Of a stretch of 64,000 bases of DNA, positions 1 to 12,089 are shown piece by piece. Origin of the DNA: Quercus robur (taxonomy: Eukaryota > Streptophyta > Magnoliopsida > Fagales > Fagaceae). Every line of letters begins with the position of its first letter. Positions within the stretch are counted from its first letter, which is position 1. The translations under genes were made by a program, and so were the position numbers. The stretch covers positions 28,787,354-28,851,353 of the forward strand of contig NC_065536.1 of NCBI RefSeq assembly GCF_932294415.1. Reading direction: 5' to 3'. The notes under the pieces were generated by a model. It ran no database searches. It was given only the letters and a program-made list of their open reading frames with translations, and was not told where the DNA came from.

Positions 1-1
1 G

Positions 2-1594
2 TGTTGAGGGCCATTTGTGAGAATCCAGGTGGAAAGAAAGAAAGCCCAATAACAAGGGCAACAAAGAATTGACAAAACAAACAGCAAAACCATTAGGCCC
101 AAACGGCAGGAATAATGGATTACAGACTCAAGAAATAAACAAATGGGTCTTGAAGAGGCAAGTGGCCTTGAAGAAGCCCGGAAAGAGAGAAATAGCATCT
201 CATTGGCAGTGTATGAGGTAGAAAAGCGAGAAAGGGCAACTGCAGGCGCAAAGTAATGCAAACTAAGAAAGTAAGGGGTTTATGGCAAGCCCATAAACCC
301 CAAGGATGATAATAAGGTTATTGGGCTAGGGAAGCCCAATGAAGTTAGTAAAAAACTCATGGGAATGCAGAATTAGCAAAAGGGCCGAGGAAACCCAAAG
401 AAAGCAAACGGGTCGAGGATGCCCAAGGGAAAGCCAAAAGGGACATAGGAGCCCATAAATAAAAGCAAACCAATGGCCATACCAAGCCATTGGGAGAAGG
501 AATAAACGGATGGCCTAAAAGAGGCCCAGCAGGATTAAGTTATTACAGCAAGAATAACAGAACAACATTGCAAGAAATAAGGGAAACCAAGGAATAGGCC
601 AAAGAAATGTAAGACCCATCATCAAATAAAGCCCAGCTCCTAAAAGGAGCGGGAAAACAAAAAGCAGCCCACATAAGAGGTCAAAAAACACGGACGGCGA
701 GCCTTCAGACCGCGACAGACGAATGGGCAGCAGGTAAGTTTTAGACACATATGAAATGAAGGCACGCGCAAGGCCCAGTCACCACCAGCCTGTACCCAGC
801 CAATACAGAGCATGGTGAGGTCGGGGGGTCAAAGAATCAGAGGGCATGGTTTGGTGGTGGGGAGAGGGGAAAAATCTATTTTGAAGGTTCCGGCTCAGGC
901 TCTTTCGAGGAGGTGTCCTGCTGGGATGGCTTATTACCCAAAAGAGGCAAGTTGAGTTGGAACCATTAGGTGCATGCCATGAGGGATAGGGAGAGAGAAA
1001 TAACCCAGACCGTAGCAAGAAAAGGTGTCACGGCAGACTAGCAAACAAAATACTCTTTCTTGTCTGGCGATGGGAGGGCGACACACAGACGAAACAGTAA
1101 TGGTCGACCAGTACACCTAGACCAGACAAAGGGATTTAAGGGCTAAAACAGTAAAATCTGGTCACGGCAAGCACTATAAAAGGAGGGTCTTGCCGTGAAC
1201 AAAAGAAGGAGAAACAACGGGAACTTTGACTAAGAAATAGAAAACTTAAAAGAAATAGTAAAGAAAATGAGTGAGAAGAAAGAAAGAAATAGTGAGAATT
1301 AGAACGGTAAGCATGCACCGGTAGATTGATCCCTTCTCTCCCTCATGAAATTTGGCCCTCTGTAAAAAAACTTGAGAGTATCTACGTAGAAAAACCACTC
1401 AGACCCGTTTCCTTCAGGGCGGTTAATCTCCACGGCAGGACTCTTTCCTAAGAGATTGACTGCTTTGAGAAGGAATGTTCTTCCCTTTGTGGCTCTGCTC
1501 CTACGGATTGGATTTTTGGTCGATTTCCCCTAATATTCCGACTAACCCATGCGTATTAACATTTGATATCCTCTGTTATTTCTTTTTCTCTTCT

Positions 1595-1628
<34 letters not shown>

Positions 1629-1889
1629 AATTATTATTGTTGTTGTAATTGATTTTAAGGGTTGTTTGGTCAATTCCCCATTAAGTGGCTAGATATTTTC
1701 TGTTTATTTTATTGTTATTATGTCTCCCTGCCACGATTTGTCTGAAACAATTTCACCTGCCATGAACACGTCTCTGGCAGATTTGGCCTAGTTTGCGCAC
1801 ATGCCGATCCAACTTAAGCTGAAACTGAGTCGGTCCCAACTCTCTTATCCAGAAAACTTAGGCTTAGTGCAGCAGGAGGCAACCCAACA
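2..1889 (+). mobile_element. Probable LTR of a Ty3/gypsy-like element (solo or 3' LTR)
   Basis: The segment opens with TGTTGAGGGCC at base 2 and contains CCCAACA ending near 1889, matching the TGTTG...CAACA inverted ends seen in the better-defined LTR at 12090-14563. It carries a TATA box (TATAAAAG, 1175-1182) followed by a transcript-leader-like stretch and a run of 31 A at 1597-1627. No gag or pol coding lies to its right, so it is a solo LTR or the 3' LTR of an element extending left of the window. The right boundary is tentative because no target duplication can be checked with only one base of left flank. Confidence 0.42.
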
Positions 1890-2630
1890 CCACTAACACA
1901 GCACACCCCCTTACAAAGGGAAAAATAGGAAAACCAAATAAAAGATTGTATACCAATGTGACTAAGATATTACATGGCTTTGGTCCTAAATAAAATTTAA
2001 GAGAAAATTTACATGCCTTTGATTCCTAGTTTCATTCAATAAATTGAAAAATTACATGGATAATAAACTAATATAGAACCTTTGAGCCTAAGTTACAAGG
2101 TGGAAAGGGATTAGGTATCCACTTTGCCCGGTGAAAAAGGTTTTCTAGGCTACGATGGCTAATGATCATGTCACATCATCCATACAACTAAACATGCTAT
2201 CAATCAAATTATTGCTTGAAATAAAATGTGTGCATGGTGATAAACCCTAATTTTATTATAATCATGATCTTATTTGGAATAAAATATAAAATATCATGAT
2301 TGTGTGTGATTTATGTTATCCTAGATCTACCATTCAAGAGGAATTAAAAGTTACCATGCTATTTCATATGTTTGATATAAATTTAAGATCAAAACCTAGT
2401 AAATGCATGAACATGTGGGGAACATCCCAAAACATATAAAAAAAATTAAAAAAAAAATTCAATAACTTGTGAAAAACATTCAAACATATAAAAAAAGCAT
2501 AACAACCAATGAGTATATTTTGATCTAAATTAACATCACGATGATATGAAAAACAAGCTTAAGGAAAGAAAGAATACATGCATGCAAATCCAACACGGTG
2601 GAAGAGGCCTTTTTGAAGATTCTCAATGGA
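1890..2630. other. AT-rich spacer, nothing recognised
   Basis: No coding sequence, RNA gene or terminal repeats were recognised. Open frames here are short and have no recognisable protein motifs. Confidence 0.6.
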
Positions 2631-2631
2631 G

Positions 2632-2825
2632 GGTAGAGGAGTACTCACTTAATACCTCGAATCTCAGGAAGACTGAGGTAAGACAAGTCTTTTCCCTACT
2701 TTTAGGAAGAGAAATAGAAGGAATTCTTAGAATGGTAGACAGGTACTCACTCAAATCCTAAATCTTAGGAAGAATAGGAGATGACAAGCCCTTTCCTACT
2801 TCAACAAAACTCTAGAAGTAGAGGA
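2632..2825. repeat. Two-copy degenerate tandem repeat, about 102-bp unit
   Basis: GGTAGAGGAGTACTCACT at 2632 recurs as GGTAGACAGGTACTCACT at 2734. In both copies it is followed by a related stretch ending in TTTCC(C)TACTT. The copies have diverged by substitutions and small gaps. The open frame across it (2546-2761) follows the repeat and has no recognised domain. Confidence 0.6.
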
Positions 2826-2847
2826 AGAGGTTATGGTGTGTCTTAGG

Positions 2848-3539
2848 TAGGGGTGGCCATTTGTGTTTGAGTGTCAGGTTCGTGTCGTGTCGACTCATAA
2901 GTATTTGACTATATGAGTCAACCCTAACTTGACATGTTTATTAAACGGGTCAGGATTCCTCAACCCTAACACAACTCATTTATTAAACGGGTCAGTCATA
3001 TTGACTTGTTTATCATATTTTATCAAAATGAAAAAAAAAAAAAAAAAAAAAAAAAGCCACTAATTTTAGTATCAACCAAATTGATATGAATTATGAAAAA
3101 CCAAACAAATAAATATTTTTAATATAAAATTCAAAACTAACGAGTAACTGTATCACAAATAATAATTCAGGATTAAAGCATATCTCAATATCACAAATAA
3201 TCAATCATAATATGTCAAAGAAAATAAACCACAACAACTAATAAGTTTATATACCTAGGGTTTGAAAGGTATATTGGTAAAATATCATTTAATTAAACGG
3301 GTCAGATAGGTCAAACAGGTTCCATGTGATGGATATTAACCTAACACATTTATTAAACGAGTTAGTCTTGCCAACTCGAATATGACACGAACTCATTAAA
3401 CCTCAACCCATAACCTACTAATTTTGTATCATGTCGTGTCGTGTCGGGTTCGTAAGTCGTGTTGGGTTCGTGGGTCGTGTCGTGTCGGGTTCGTGAGTCG
3501 TGTTGGGTTCGTGGGTCATGTCCAATTTTGCCACCCCTA
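2848..3539. mobile_element. Non-autonomous hAT-type element (692 bp)
   Basis: Terminal inverted repeats begin TAGGGGTGGC on both sides (left TAGGGGTGGCCA, right end complementary to TAGGGGTGGCAA). They are flanked by an 8-bp target duplication with two transitions: GTCTTAGG at 2840-2847 and ATCTTGGG at 3540-3547. The 8-bp duplication and TAGGGGTG ends are hAT hallmarks. The right half (about 3428-3525) is a subterminal array of GTCGTGTCGGGTTCGTG-like words. There is no transposase coding. A long A-run lies at about 3029-3054. Confidence 0.82.
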
Positions 3540-3547
3540 ATCTTGGG

Positions 3548-4118
3548 ATGAAAGGCTCACCCCCATTAATTTAGGGTTGGTGCATTAATTTTGTGACTGG
3601 TAGGAGTGGAGAGCATGGAAAGGGTTGAAAATCTTGAATTTTCCTAAAGCTTCCCGTAATGGCCATGACAATTTGTAGGGCTAACTTCAACAAATCATAT
3701 CTCACTCGATTTTAACCAAATAGATGCCTCAGATGTCTAATTTCCAAAGAAAAAAACTTCATTCACAAATTAACAATGGTTTGAGAGATTTTCACAAAAT
3801 AGTAGATAAAGGTCATTTCTTGGAAATGATTTTTCAAGCACAATTAACATTAATAAGCCCCAATTTAACTCTCTTTTGGCATATATATGCTCCAATTAAC
3901 TCCATTTCAAAACTCATTGGCCCTAAATCATGACCTAATTATCCCAATTTAAAATATGATTGTACCAATTACTCATAAAATCATTAATGTTTGACCATTT
4001 GAATAAGAAAGTGTGAGCAACCTTATTATTAATTTTAGTCCAAACCAATATGATCACGATGCATCACTGATTCCAAATTGAATCGTCACTAAACCAATTA
4101 GAATCAATTGTTTATAAT
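3548..4118. other. Spacer without recognised features
   Basis: AT-rich sequence between two hAT-like elements. The 69-residue frame at 3724-3933 has no recognisable motif. Confidence 0.55.
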
Positions 4119-4126
4119 CATATGAT

Positions 4127-4602
4127 TAGGGTTGTCCATGGGTTGGTCCGATCCGGGTTTGTTCTTAACTCAGATTCTACCCGCTTATATTAGGTGGCAA
4201 AAGAAGAGACATGTTGCTATTAAGCACAGGTTGAGTTGGTTTTGGTTTTTGGTGGATAGTGGTCAATTTCGATCGAATCCAACAAAGGAGTAGCGGTGGT
4301 TGATTTTAGTTGTCAAATCTAAATAGATTTGGTGAGATCTCATCAAATCTCACTAGATTTGAGGATGAGAAAGAAGGGAGAGCAATGGTTGACGGAGAGT
4401 GGAGGTTTCTAACAAGCTTTATTCTATTGGGTCAATCGAATCGATTTTCTTCAGGGTTCGAACTCCTAAACTACCACTCATCCCACTACTTGTCGGATTT
4501 CAAATGATTCAACTGCAACACTAAGCAAATTGGTTGAGTCTCGGTTTAGGGCCAAAAGGTTCTAGTTGATTGGTGGTTTCTGGTCAAGTTTGGACAACCC
4601 TA
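4127..4602. mobile_element. Non-autonomous hAT-like MITE (476 bp)
   Basis: A perfect 12-bp terminal inverted repeat, TAGGGTTGTCCA, occurs at 4127-4138 and, inverted, at 4591-4602. The flanking 8-bp duplication is CATATGAT (4119-4126) and CATGTGAT (4603-4610), with a single transition. There is no transposase coding. An 8-bp duplication with TAGGG termini fits the hAT superfamily; family-level assignment needs a repeat library. Confidence 0.85.
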
Positions 4603-4610
4603 CATGTGAT

Positions 4611-7192
4611 TAAACTTAGTCATGGGAATGCATCATAACCGTGAAAATTTGATTTCCTGATTTTTATTTTTAATTCTATGGCCAATTATATCTCATGACA
4701 CATCTTTTTGATTGTTAAGACTTCAAAATTATATTTACAAAAACAAAGGGGGCAGAACCCATGACAAAACATCCACAAAATTTATTTCCAAGAGACCACT
4801 TTGCTAAAGCTGAAGCAGCTTGATTAGAATTTTGTTGAGGACTATTTTAGGAGCCCCAAGCCTAATAGCCTTAGGCCCAAGAGCCCAAGCCCAAACCACA
4901 ACATTATTGGGCTTCTTGACCCATTGACATCCCCCTTTTCATGTTGAAGGCTCAAATCTCATAAAAATCAGGCCCAAAAAAAGCCTAGGGAAGTGTACTT
5001 TCCTTTTGGAATTACAATATATAAGATAAGTATTGTTGCACAAACTTTTACTTATAACTGAAAAAGCAATTAAAATCGTAACTTTATTAACTTACAATTT
5101 CAAACTTTGACTGCTAGAGCTTCGTAGTGCTCATCGGTATCAACTTATTTGATGTTTCTGCTATTTTTTTTTTTTTTCATGAAAACAGAATAAAATATAT
5201 TTATGTTTAAAAAAAGAGAGGTTTTAAAAAATTGTATATAAACAAAATAAATTAAAAGCTAAACAAAGTGAGAATTCGATTCATAGCTACTCTTTTTTTT
5301 TTTTTTTTTTTTTTTTTGGGAAATTGATAACTTGTTAATTAATTAGTTGAATGTATAGAAATTGAGTAAGCATTTCACCCATAAATCATAAATTATTCAT
5401 TTTATCCTAAAAAACTGATGTAACATGGTCTAGTGCATTTGACCATCAGTCAAAATTTTGAATTACGACTGGCCATGGGTAGAAGAGAGTTACCTTTCAT
5501 AATCTTCTGTGATTTCGTAGTTACACTTGTATGATAGATAATTAGACACATTATACTACCGCATGCCCCCACAATTCACATTAATTTTCTTTCGGTAAAC
5601 AATCACAGCAACACTCGATAGCTAAAATGGTCGTAGCTTCCTTCTTGGCTTTATAGCGTCAACTTTTTTATCATGAAGACCATAGTCCCATTGTCCACAT
5701 GCTTTGAATGATTAACTACTGGTGGGCTCAACCAAAAAAAAATCAAAAGCTTCTGCCACCTATTAGACTGTGTTTTTGTAGGCTATCTATCTAATCCTTT
5801 AAACTATAGCGATGGATATGTCTCATCTGCTTTGTCTCACTTATGCCTTTATTGTATCCAAACAACGGACAGGAGAGGCCACAGATTGTAGATTGGCAAA
5901 TAGTTAATGGCAATGTGTACATTTTGAGAGTGAGCACAAGTACTTGCAGAACATGTCCACATGATCTTTGCATCAGGATTCAAAGGTAATTCGTCAAAAA
6001 GGACAGATAAGAGTGCAAAAAATGACAAGAGAGAGTACTGCTTGAACATAAAGTAAAAGCCACACTGTTATGCTTGTTACCAAAGATCAATGATGGAAGC
6101 CTCACACTACCATACCTACAAGCAATTCTCAACTTTACTATTTATACACTCCTTAAGGAAGCTGAAATCCTCGATAGAAACAACCTATCGCTGAAGTGTC
6201 CTACTTTACTCAACCAAAAAGACACCCACTACCCTATAAACTTGCAGACCACTAAACAAACATGAAACATGACATGGGGCCTATATCAATATGCAAGGTA
6301 GCTCAGGAACTGACTTGGGCATGTCATGCAGTTTTTTGGTGCTTGTCCAGCTTTCTTTGACCCGCAACTTCTAGCCAGTCCACTACTTTACTATTTATTC
6401 AACTTAACCATATGACCAAGGCTTTTGATATTACAACCCTACTTAACAGTGTTTCTCCCCTGTTCATGGAAGTATCTTTTGTAACAATTGTCTGCAACCA
6501 ATGTCTCACAAATATATGGGGTCCATGGTTATGTAATCCCCACCAACTGCGAGACACGATTGCATGCAACCGATGTATAAGGTTATTTTCTCCTGTTCAT
6601 GCCATCTGCTTTTCGGCCGAAGCATTTCATGTTTGCTCTTTCTTTTTCCCTCCCTTTGTTAGCCATGTTTTGTTCATGCACTTCACTGGATCATTTAAAG
6701 GTGAAGTTTTGTTTCCTTTCCAAAAGAAAAAATTATTACAAAGCAGACAATGATGATGGCTCAAAACATTGAGGATCATTGTATGCATTAAGGAACATGC
6801 AATTGGATAACATATACAAATTCTAAAGTTGAGCAAGCGATCAGACATATCTATCATTTCTATGCAATCATGTCAACATTCTCACTTCAGTGAGTCTTAT
6901 GGACATGAGATCTATATTTGGCTCACATTGTAATAACAAAGGAAAAACTTTATTAAACATCCTCATTAAAAACTCAATTAATCATTCTATCTCATAAGCA
7001 TATCTCAAAGTCAATTATCCTATTCTTTAATCTTCACTAGAAACTTGAATACAATCACTGTTAGATTATAGACGCCTAATGGGCCTTCTTAAATGAGCAT
7101 TACATTAAGGTTTGTAACTTCATATGATGTAATTAAGGAATACAAGCATCACGATAGGTCAAAAGACATCAAAGAAATAAAAAATGAGAATT
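4611..7192. other. Intergenic AT-rich DNA, no gene recognised
   Basis: Contains T-runs near 5166 and 5291-5317, and scattered frames of up to 113 residues (6412-6753) without motifs, codon bias or splice context. I see no RNA gene, complete TIR element or coding exon. Confidence 0.55.
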
Positions 7193-7197
7193 GTAAT

Positions 7198-7991
7198 TGT
7201 AAAGGCACGATTTGCTCCTAAATCCCAAATGAAGGGTCAATGGTCCAAAGAGCCAAAAACAATAAATTTGTTAGAGAGTGGGCTTGAAAATGAACTTTCA
7301 ATGAGATAAGTAGATAGTAGTTACAATAGGTTAGTTATGGTTGGGAAGAATACAACAAACAGTTTAAGCAAGAAAGCTCTCCTCGATCAAGTCTGTGGAT
7401 GATTTGTTCTTATATATTTCTCTCAGACTTATACAAATTTACTGTTCTTGAGTGTACAATGATTTTTCCTTAGATTTTCTGATGATCCTCTGTAATAGGG
7501 TTTTTCTCCTTTATATTCTCCTTCCATTCTTTCATCTCAGCCCTTCACGTGTAGATCAGATTGTTAGCTTTGATATTTGTCCCATCAGCACCTTCCTAAA
7601 GTCTTCGGGGATAGATGTAAGGCTGAAGATTACTGTTTAGATATCACCTCCACATTAATGCGGTCAGGGATTAGATGCGGAGTATTTAATACGGTAGTAG
7701 CAGCTTTTTTCTCAGATATTTCCCAACTCTCTTTTGTTTTATCCCTATTGGATGTTTATCCTCACCAACACAATTGCTTGTTACCTTGTACTTCATGAAG
7801 GGTTGGACCTTTGACTTTAGCCGAGGAGACACTTCTCCGCAGACAACATTTCCCAGTTCCTTATGGCTAGACTTCTTTCACGGTTCATTAACCAGTACGC
7901 CCTCGTTAGTATTTACCTGTCCTCGGGCTATCTGACGTCCTCGGACACAGTCCACAACCCAATACTTATATCTGGGCCCTTCTTCCCTACA
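7198..7991 (+). mobile_element. Solo LTR (794 bp) with GTAAT target duplication
   Basis: The segment begins TGTAAAGGCACG and ends TTCCCTACA. It is flanked by an exact 5-bp duplication GTAAT (7193-7197 and 7992-7996), the signature of LTR-retrotransposon integration. A TATA-like TATATATTTC at 7411 lies upstream of a pyrimidine-rich leader region, so the transcriptional sense is plus. There is no internal gag or pol on either side, so this is a solo LTR left by recombination between the two LTRs of a former element. The partial frames inside are not genes. Confidence 0.85.
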
Positions 7992-7996
7992 GTAAT

Positions 7997-9890
7997 ATTC
8001 CCTGATATTTTGAATAGCTGGTTAGCAGTTTCAAATGTAAAAGAGAAGGATTTTATTGAGAGATAAAGGCAGCTGACTGGTGTACTACCAATGAAATCAG
8101 AGGGAGGGTCAAAAGCTAGAAAACAAATTGAACTAATCCATGCAAAAAAGAATGATCACAAGAAAACAGAGCTTTTAAAGAGACTTAAATATTCTACTCT
8201 TAAACAATTTATTTGCATATGAAAATCACAATTCAAAATGAATTGTCCCAATAGAGTAAGAATGTATCTGTACTGTGCATAAAAACACATACTCCTTGAG
8301 GCAAAGATTGATCAACCAATATAGTCTTAATGATTTCAACGAGACAAAACTTTTAGTTAAGGATATTATTGTAACTTAAAAAGGATAGGAACAACTATAG
8401 CAACAAAAAAAATTTAAAAAGTAATGATGGGTCTAAATAATAATTAATAAAGAAAATTAGCTGATGGAAAAACAATTTTGTTACTAAAGAATATACCTGA
8501 GAAAAATTAATATTTTGAATTTCATTATATTCATTGCTCAAGGACAAGTATATATTCTGTTACTGAAGAAAATTAGTGGCTGATGAAAAATAATATTGGG
8601 CTATATACATGCAACCAAAATGCTAATTAAAGTATCACCCAAAAAAAAAAAAAAAAAAAAAAGAATATCGTACTTAGAAGAGCTTAACACCCTAGCTTTA
8701 TACCACAAGTCATTTGGAAAGCAAGGTATCTAAAGGCCAAATTAACTATATTTGCTAGGCAAAATCAGAATGTCTGGACATTCAAGACATTTTAGCAAGG
8801 AAATACTTCCGTTGTGTAATCTTGTAACTGGCACAGAAAGGTGAAGCTTTTTTCTTCTATTTTATTTTTATTTTTATCTTTAAATTTCAAAACAGAAGGA
8901 TATATACTTTTTTTGATAAGTAACAGAAGGAAATATACTAACATAAATGTAAAATTATTCTGGACAAAGCTCACATGCATAGCCTGTGCTTCATAACAAG
9001 CATGTGAAAATAACTATATATAGCCTTCTCAAATTTCCACAGGCCTTCGATAATGTTTATCTGTACAAATTCAACTTACAGAAGAGGCATATACTGCAAC
9101 ACTACCAAACCTAGAAAAATCTTAGCCCAAAAAAGTAGCAAGAAAAGATCGACAAATACATCAGTTCATAAAAGAAGTCAAGGTACAAGACCAAAAGGTA
9201 CAAAACTTCATAATAACTTAAATTTGTGAGTACCATAGAAAGGTTCAGGAAGGCCATATCAAAGGCCAAATGCTCAGCAGAAAAGAGACGTGCAAATTGC
9301 AATGGCAACACTCTTAATATTTTACTGGGATCTTTAAGCACATTTGAGTTCATAAAACCTATGCCACCATTTACCTACCAAAAAACAAATAAACAAATAA
9401 AACCTATGCCGAAAACAAAGAAACATATACTTAGAGATAAAGGAATCAGGAGCACCAAATTTTCCTTTGATCCTGAATAAATGGCTTTTCAAAATGAATC
9501 ATCACTCACGTTAGAACCTAACAACTATATATATATACACACACATAAATATCGATGCCAAATGGTACCATTTTTCCCTACTTTTCCAGTACATTCCAAT
9601 CTTGCACAGCAAGACAACATAGTGGAAGGCATTTCTGTATTCTAATGAAACCACTGCCTAGCTCCCCCCTGGGAGGACACAAAAAAAGTACATTAGATGA
9701 CTATGAAATTTATCTCCGACAGTGAGATATACAAGAATAAGAAGCATGGCCTCTAATGTTTACCTAATTATATGTACATTAGCAACAAAGCTTGTACAAG
9801 GTCACAAAGTATATGCAGACCTCCATGAGAGAACTGGTAAATACCAAGTAAGTTGTATACTAATTCAGAATTTATTATGTCCCTCTAGTT
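7997..9890. other. Intergenic AT-rich DNA
   Basis: Homopolymer A at 8641-8662 and a short TA/CA microsatellite near 9525-9545. No coding exon or TIR pair was recognised. Confidence 0.55.
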
Positions 9891-9899
9891 TACTTCCTG

Positions 9900-11030
9900 T
9901 ATTTACATGTCCTCTCTTTCCCATTTTGTCGTGCAAACCCGAAATGGCAACTTCATTACCCTCCTTTAAGAATAAGATAGCCCCTAATCAGAATATCATA
10001 AACTGCAGAGTCAGGATTAATTCCCCTTTTCAACATATCATCAAAAACTTGTTCTGCTTCAATCATGAGCCCCTTATTAGCTAAACCAAATATGAGAGAG
10101 TTATAAGCCTATGAGTTAACAAATCAGGTTCAACACCCTCCCGAACCATTTTATTCTCGAGTCTAAAAGCCTCCACCAAGTTTCCTTGCTTGCACTGTCC
10201 AGCGAGCCAAGATGTATACACATACTTGTCAGGAACAAATCCTGCCTCTAACACCTCTGTAAAGACCCTTTCAACTTACCTTCCTTGCACATTCCATCGA
10301 TTAGAACAGTGTAAAAAATTTCATTGGCCTTTTCCTGGCAAAAAAAACCTCAAGCCTCCTGCAAATGCCCATGCTTGGATAGGCCATCCATCAGGGTTGA
10401 AAGAGATACAATATCAGGTTCAAAACTTCTAGCCAATAATTCTTTGTACACATTCGAAGCTGCTTTCAATTTCCCAGCTTTAAAATGTGCATCCATAATA
10501 GTTGCGAACATCATCTTATCTAGAAAATGTCCACTCCTTACCATATCTTCCACAATCTCCATCACTTTATCCAACCTACCATTAGTACAAAACCTGAAAT
10601 TACCACCCCGTATTCTGCTTAACAAACCTAAACCCTTGATCACACATTTTACCTATATACTTCACTGCATTATCCACGTTGCCCTCCTTAAAGTAACCAT
10701 CTACAATTACTATCGATGTAATTAGGATGAACTCCAACCCCCAACATTTTATACAACAAGCACTCGTCTCATTTGCAAAGGCCATCAATTAAAGCAGTAT
10801 AAGTAACCACTTTCGGCAGAAGTGAACATTCCCTCATTTTCTCAAGCAACTTGAGCGCAACCTCCAAATTTCCAGCCTTAAACAATAATCATCAATCAAC
10901 GAAGTAAAAGTAACCAAATTTAGGGACACCCCATCACTCACCATATTTTCCTAAAAAGCCTATACCCCAAACCCAAATCCTTAACTTTACCAAACAGCAT
11001 TTCCACATATGATCAAACCCATATACACAA
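9900..11030 (-). pseudogene. Broken pentatricopeptide-repeat (PPR) gene
   Basis: On the minus strand, the frame at 10350-10643 reads as consecutive PPR motifs, for example FATIMDAHFKAGKLKAASNV and DIVSLSTLMDGLSKHGHLQE, the 35-residue helical-hairpin repeat typical of organellar RNA-binding PPR proteins. A second piece (10600-10788) continues upstream in another frame (VDGYFKEGNVDNAVKY). PPR-like residues also appear from about 10940 down to about 9950, interrupted by stops and frame changes. No single frame covers more than about 100 residues, whereas intact PPR genes are usually intronless and 450-800 residues. Family identity is clear. The exact ends and the parent gene are not. Confidence 0.75.
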
Positions 11031-12084
11031 AAGCCTTTCTCTTCAATTTTAGCTTACAAAACCCTTTAAACAATAGCCGAATCGGGTTTACAGTTAAAGT
11101 ACTCGCCTAGACGTATCGTTTTGAGCGTAAGAAATGTGTCCTAGTTTACATACAGAGAAAAAAAAAATGATGGAATTGAAAGAGGATGGGTGGGGAGTGT
11201 ACCCTTTAGAGAGCTAAGTGGAGCCCGAAGGAATTTGAGAGAGAGAGAAAGAGAGGTAGGCGCGGTTGGAAGCTTCTCTGTTCATGCATTTTCTCCATTC
11301 GTGGAAGTGAATGGTCCTCGCTCTTCACAGCTTGAGCGGTTGAGGAGCCCAACCATGAAGTTGGTCTAATATTGGCTAACATCAAAACTTTTCAAAATTA
11401 TCCAAATTATTTCCCTTTCCTCCTTTAGTATACACATTACTTATGCTCCTCTCTATCTTTAGCTACTATTTATTTTATCCACAACATTAGTTGCCCAAAC
11501 ATTCCCTCTCCCACATAATCATCATCATGCAGTCATTGTAAGATTTGTGCAGTCAAGATAAATTATTGGACTTGGAGGAGTTGTGCTTAAGAAACAAATT
11601 GATTATTTTAGAAGAGTCTTGTTAATAATTTGGTAATGGTTCTAACCAAAAGGTAGTTTTTGTATTTTACCCAACATTAAACCTAAAGGTCCTAAACCTT
11701 ATTATTCTCCTAAAAATAAATATATTAAATTACGCTTTTACCTAACTAAGTTTAGGGTTGTTTTCATTTCTATCCTTTTAAGTTTATGTCCATCATTATA
11801 AGTGATTTGACCATTAAGTGCCAAATAAAAACATAAACGCACACCAAAACTTATTATTAATTATAGTATAAACTTCAATGAATTTTTAATATGTTCATAA
11901 AACTAATATTTACCTTTGTAATAAATTTTCATTACTTATTTTTAAAAAAATGTAATGAACATAAACAAAATTCATTGTATCAAAATAATGAAAATTATGT
12001 TAAGAGTAAAAATCCAACCAATTATCTTCTTTTTTCTTACTAAAATGGAGCAATCAATAATGGACAATTAGCATATTCTACCAA
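11031..12084. other. Spacer upstream of the PPR pseudogene
   Basis: Contains a short GA-rich stretch near 11230-11255 and otherwise AT-rich sequence. No gene recognised. The GA-rich part could be the relic of the PPR 5' leader, since it lies upstream on the minus strand. Confidence 0.5.
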
Positions 12085-12089
12085 ATGAT

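Noticed and set aside
2548..3060. CRISPR-like or satellite array from the repeats near 2.6 kb and 3.5 kb
   Set aside because: Plant nuclear context, only two long degenerate copies at 2.6 kb, and hAT subterminal words at 3.4-3.5 kb.
6412..6753. 113-residue open frame as a gene
   Set aside because: No recognisable domain, no splice context, and the surroundings are repeat-rich spacer; length is expected by chance.
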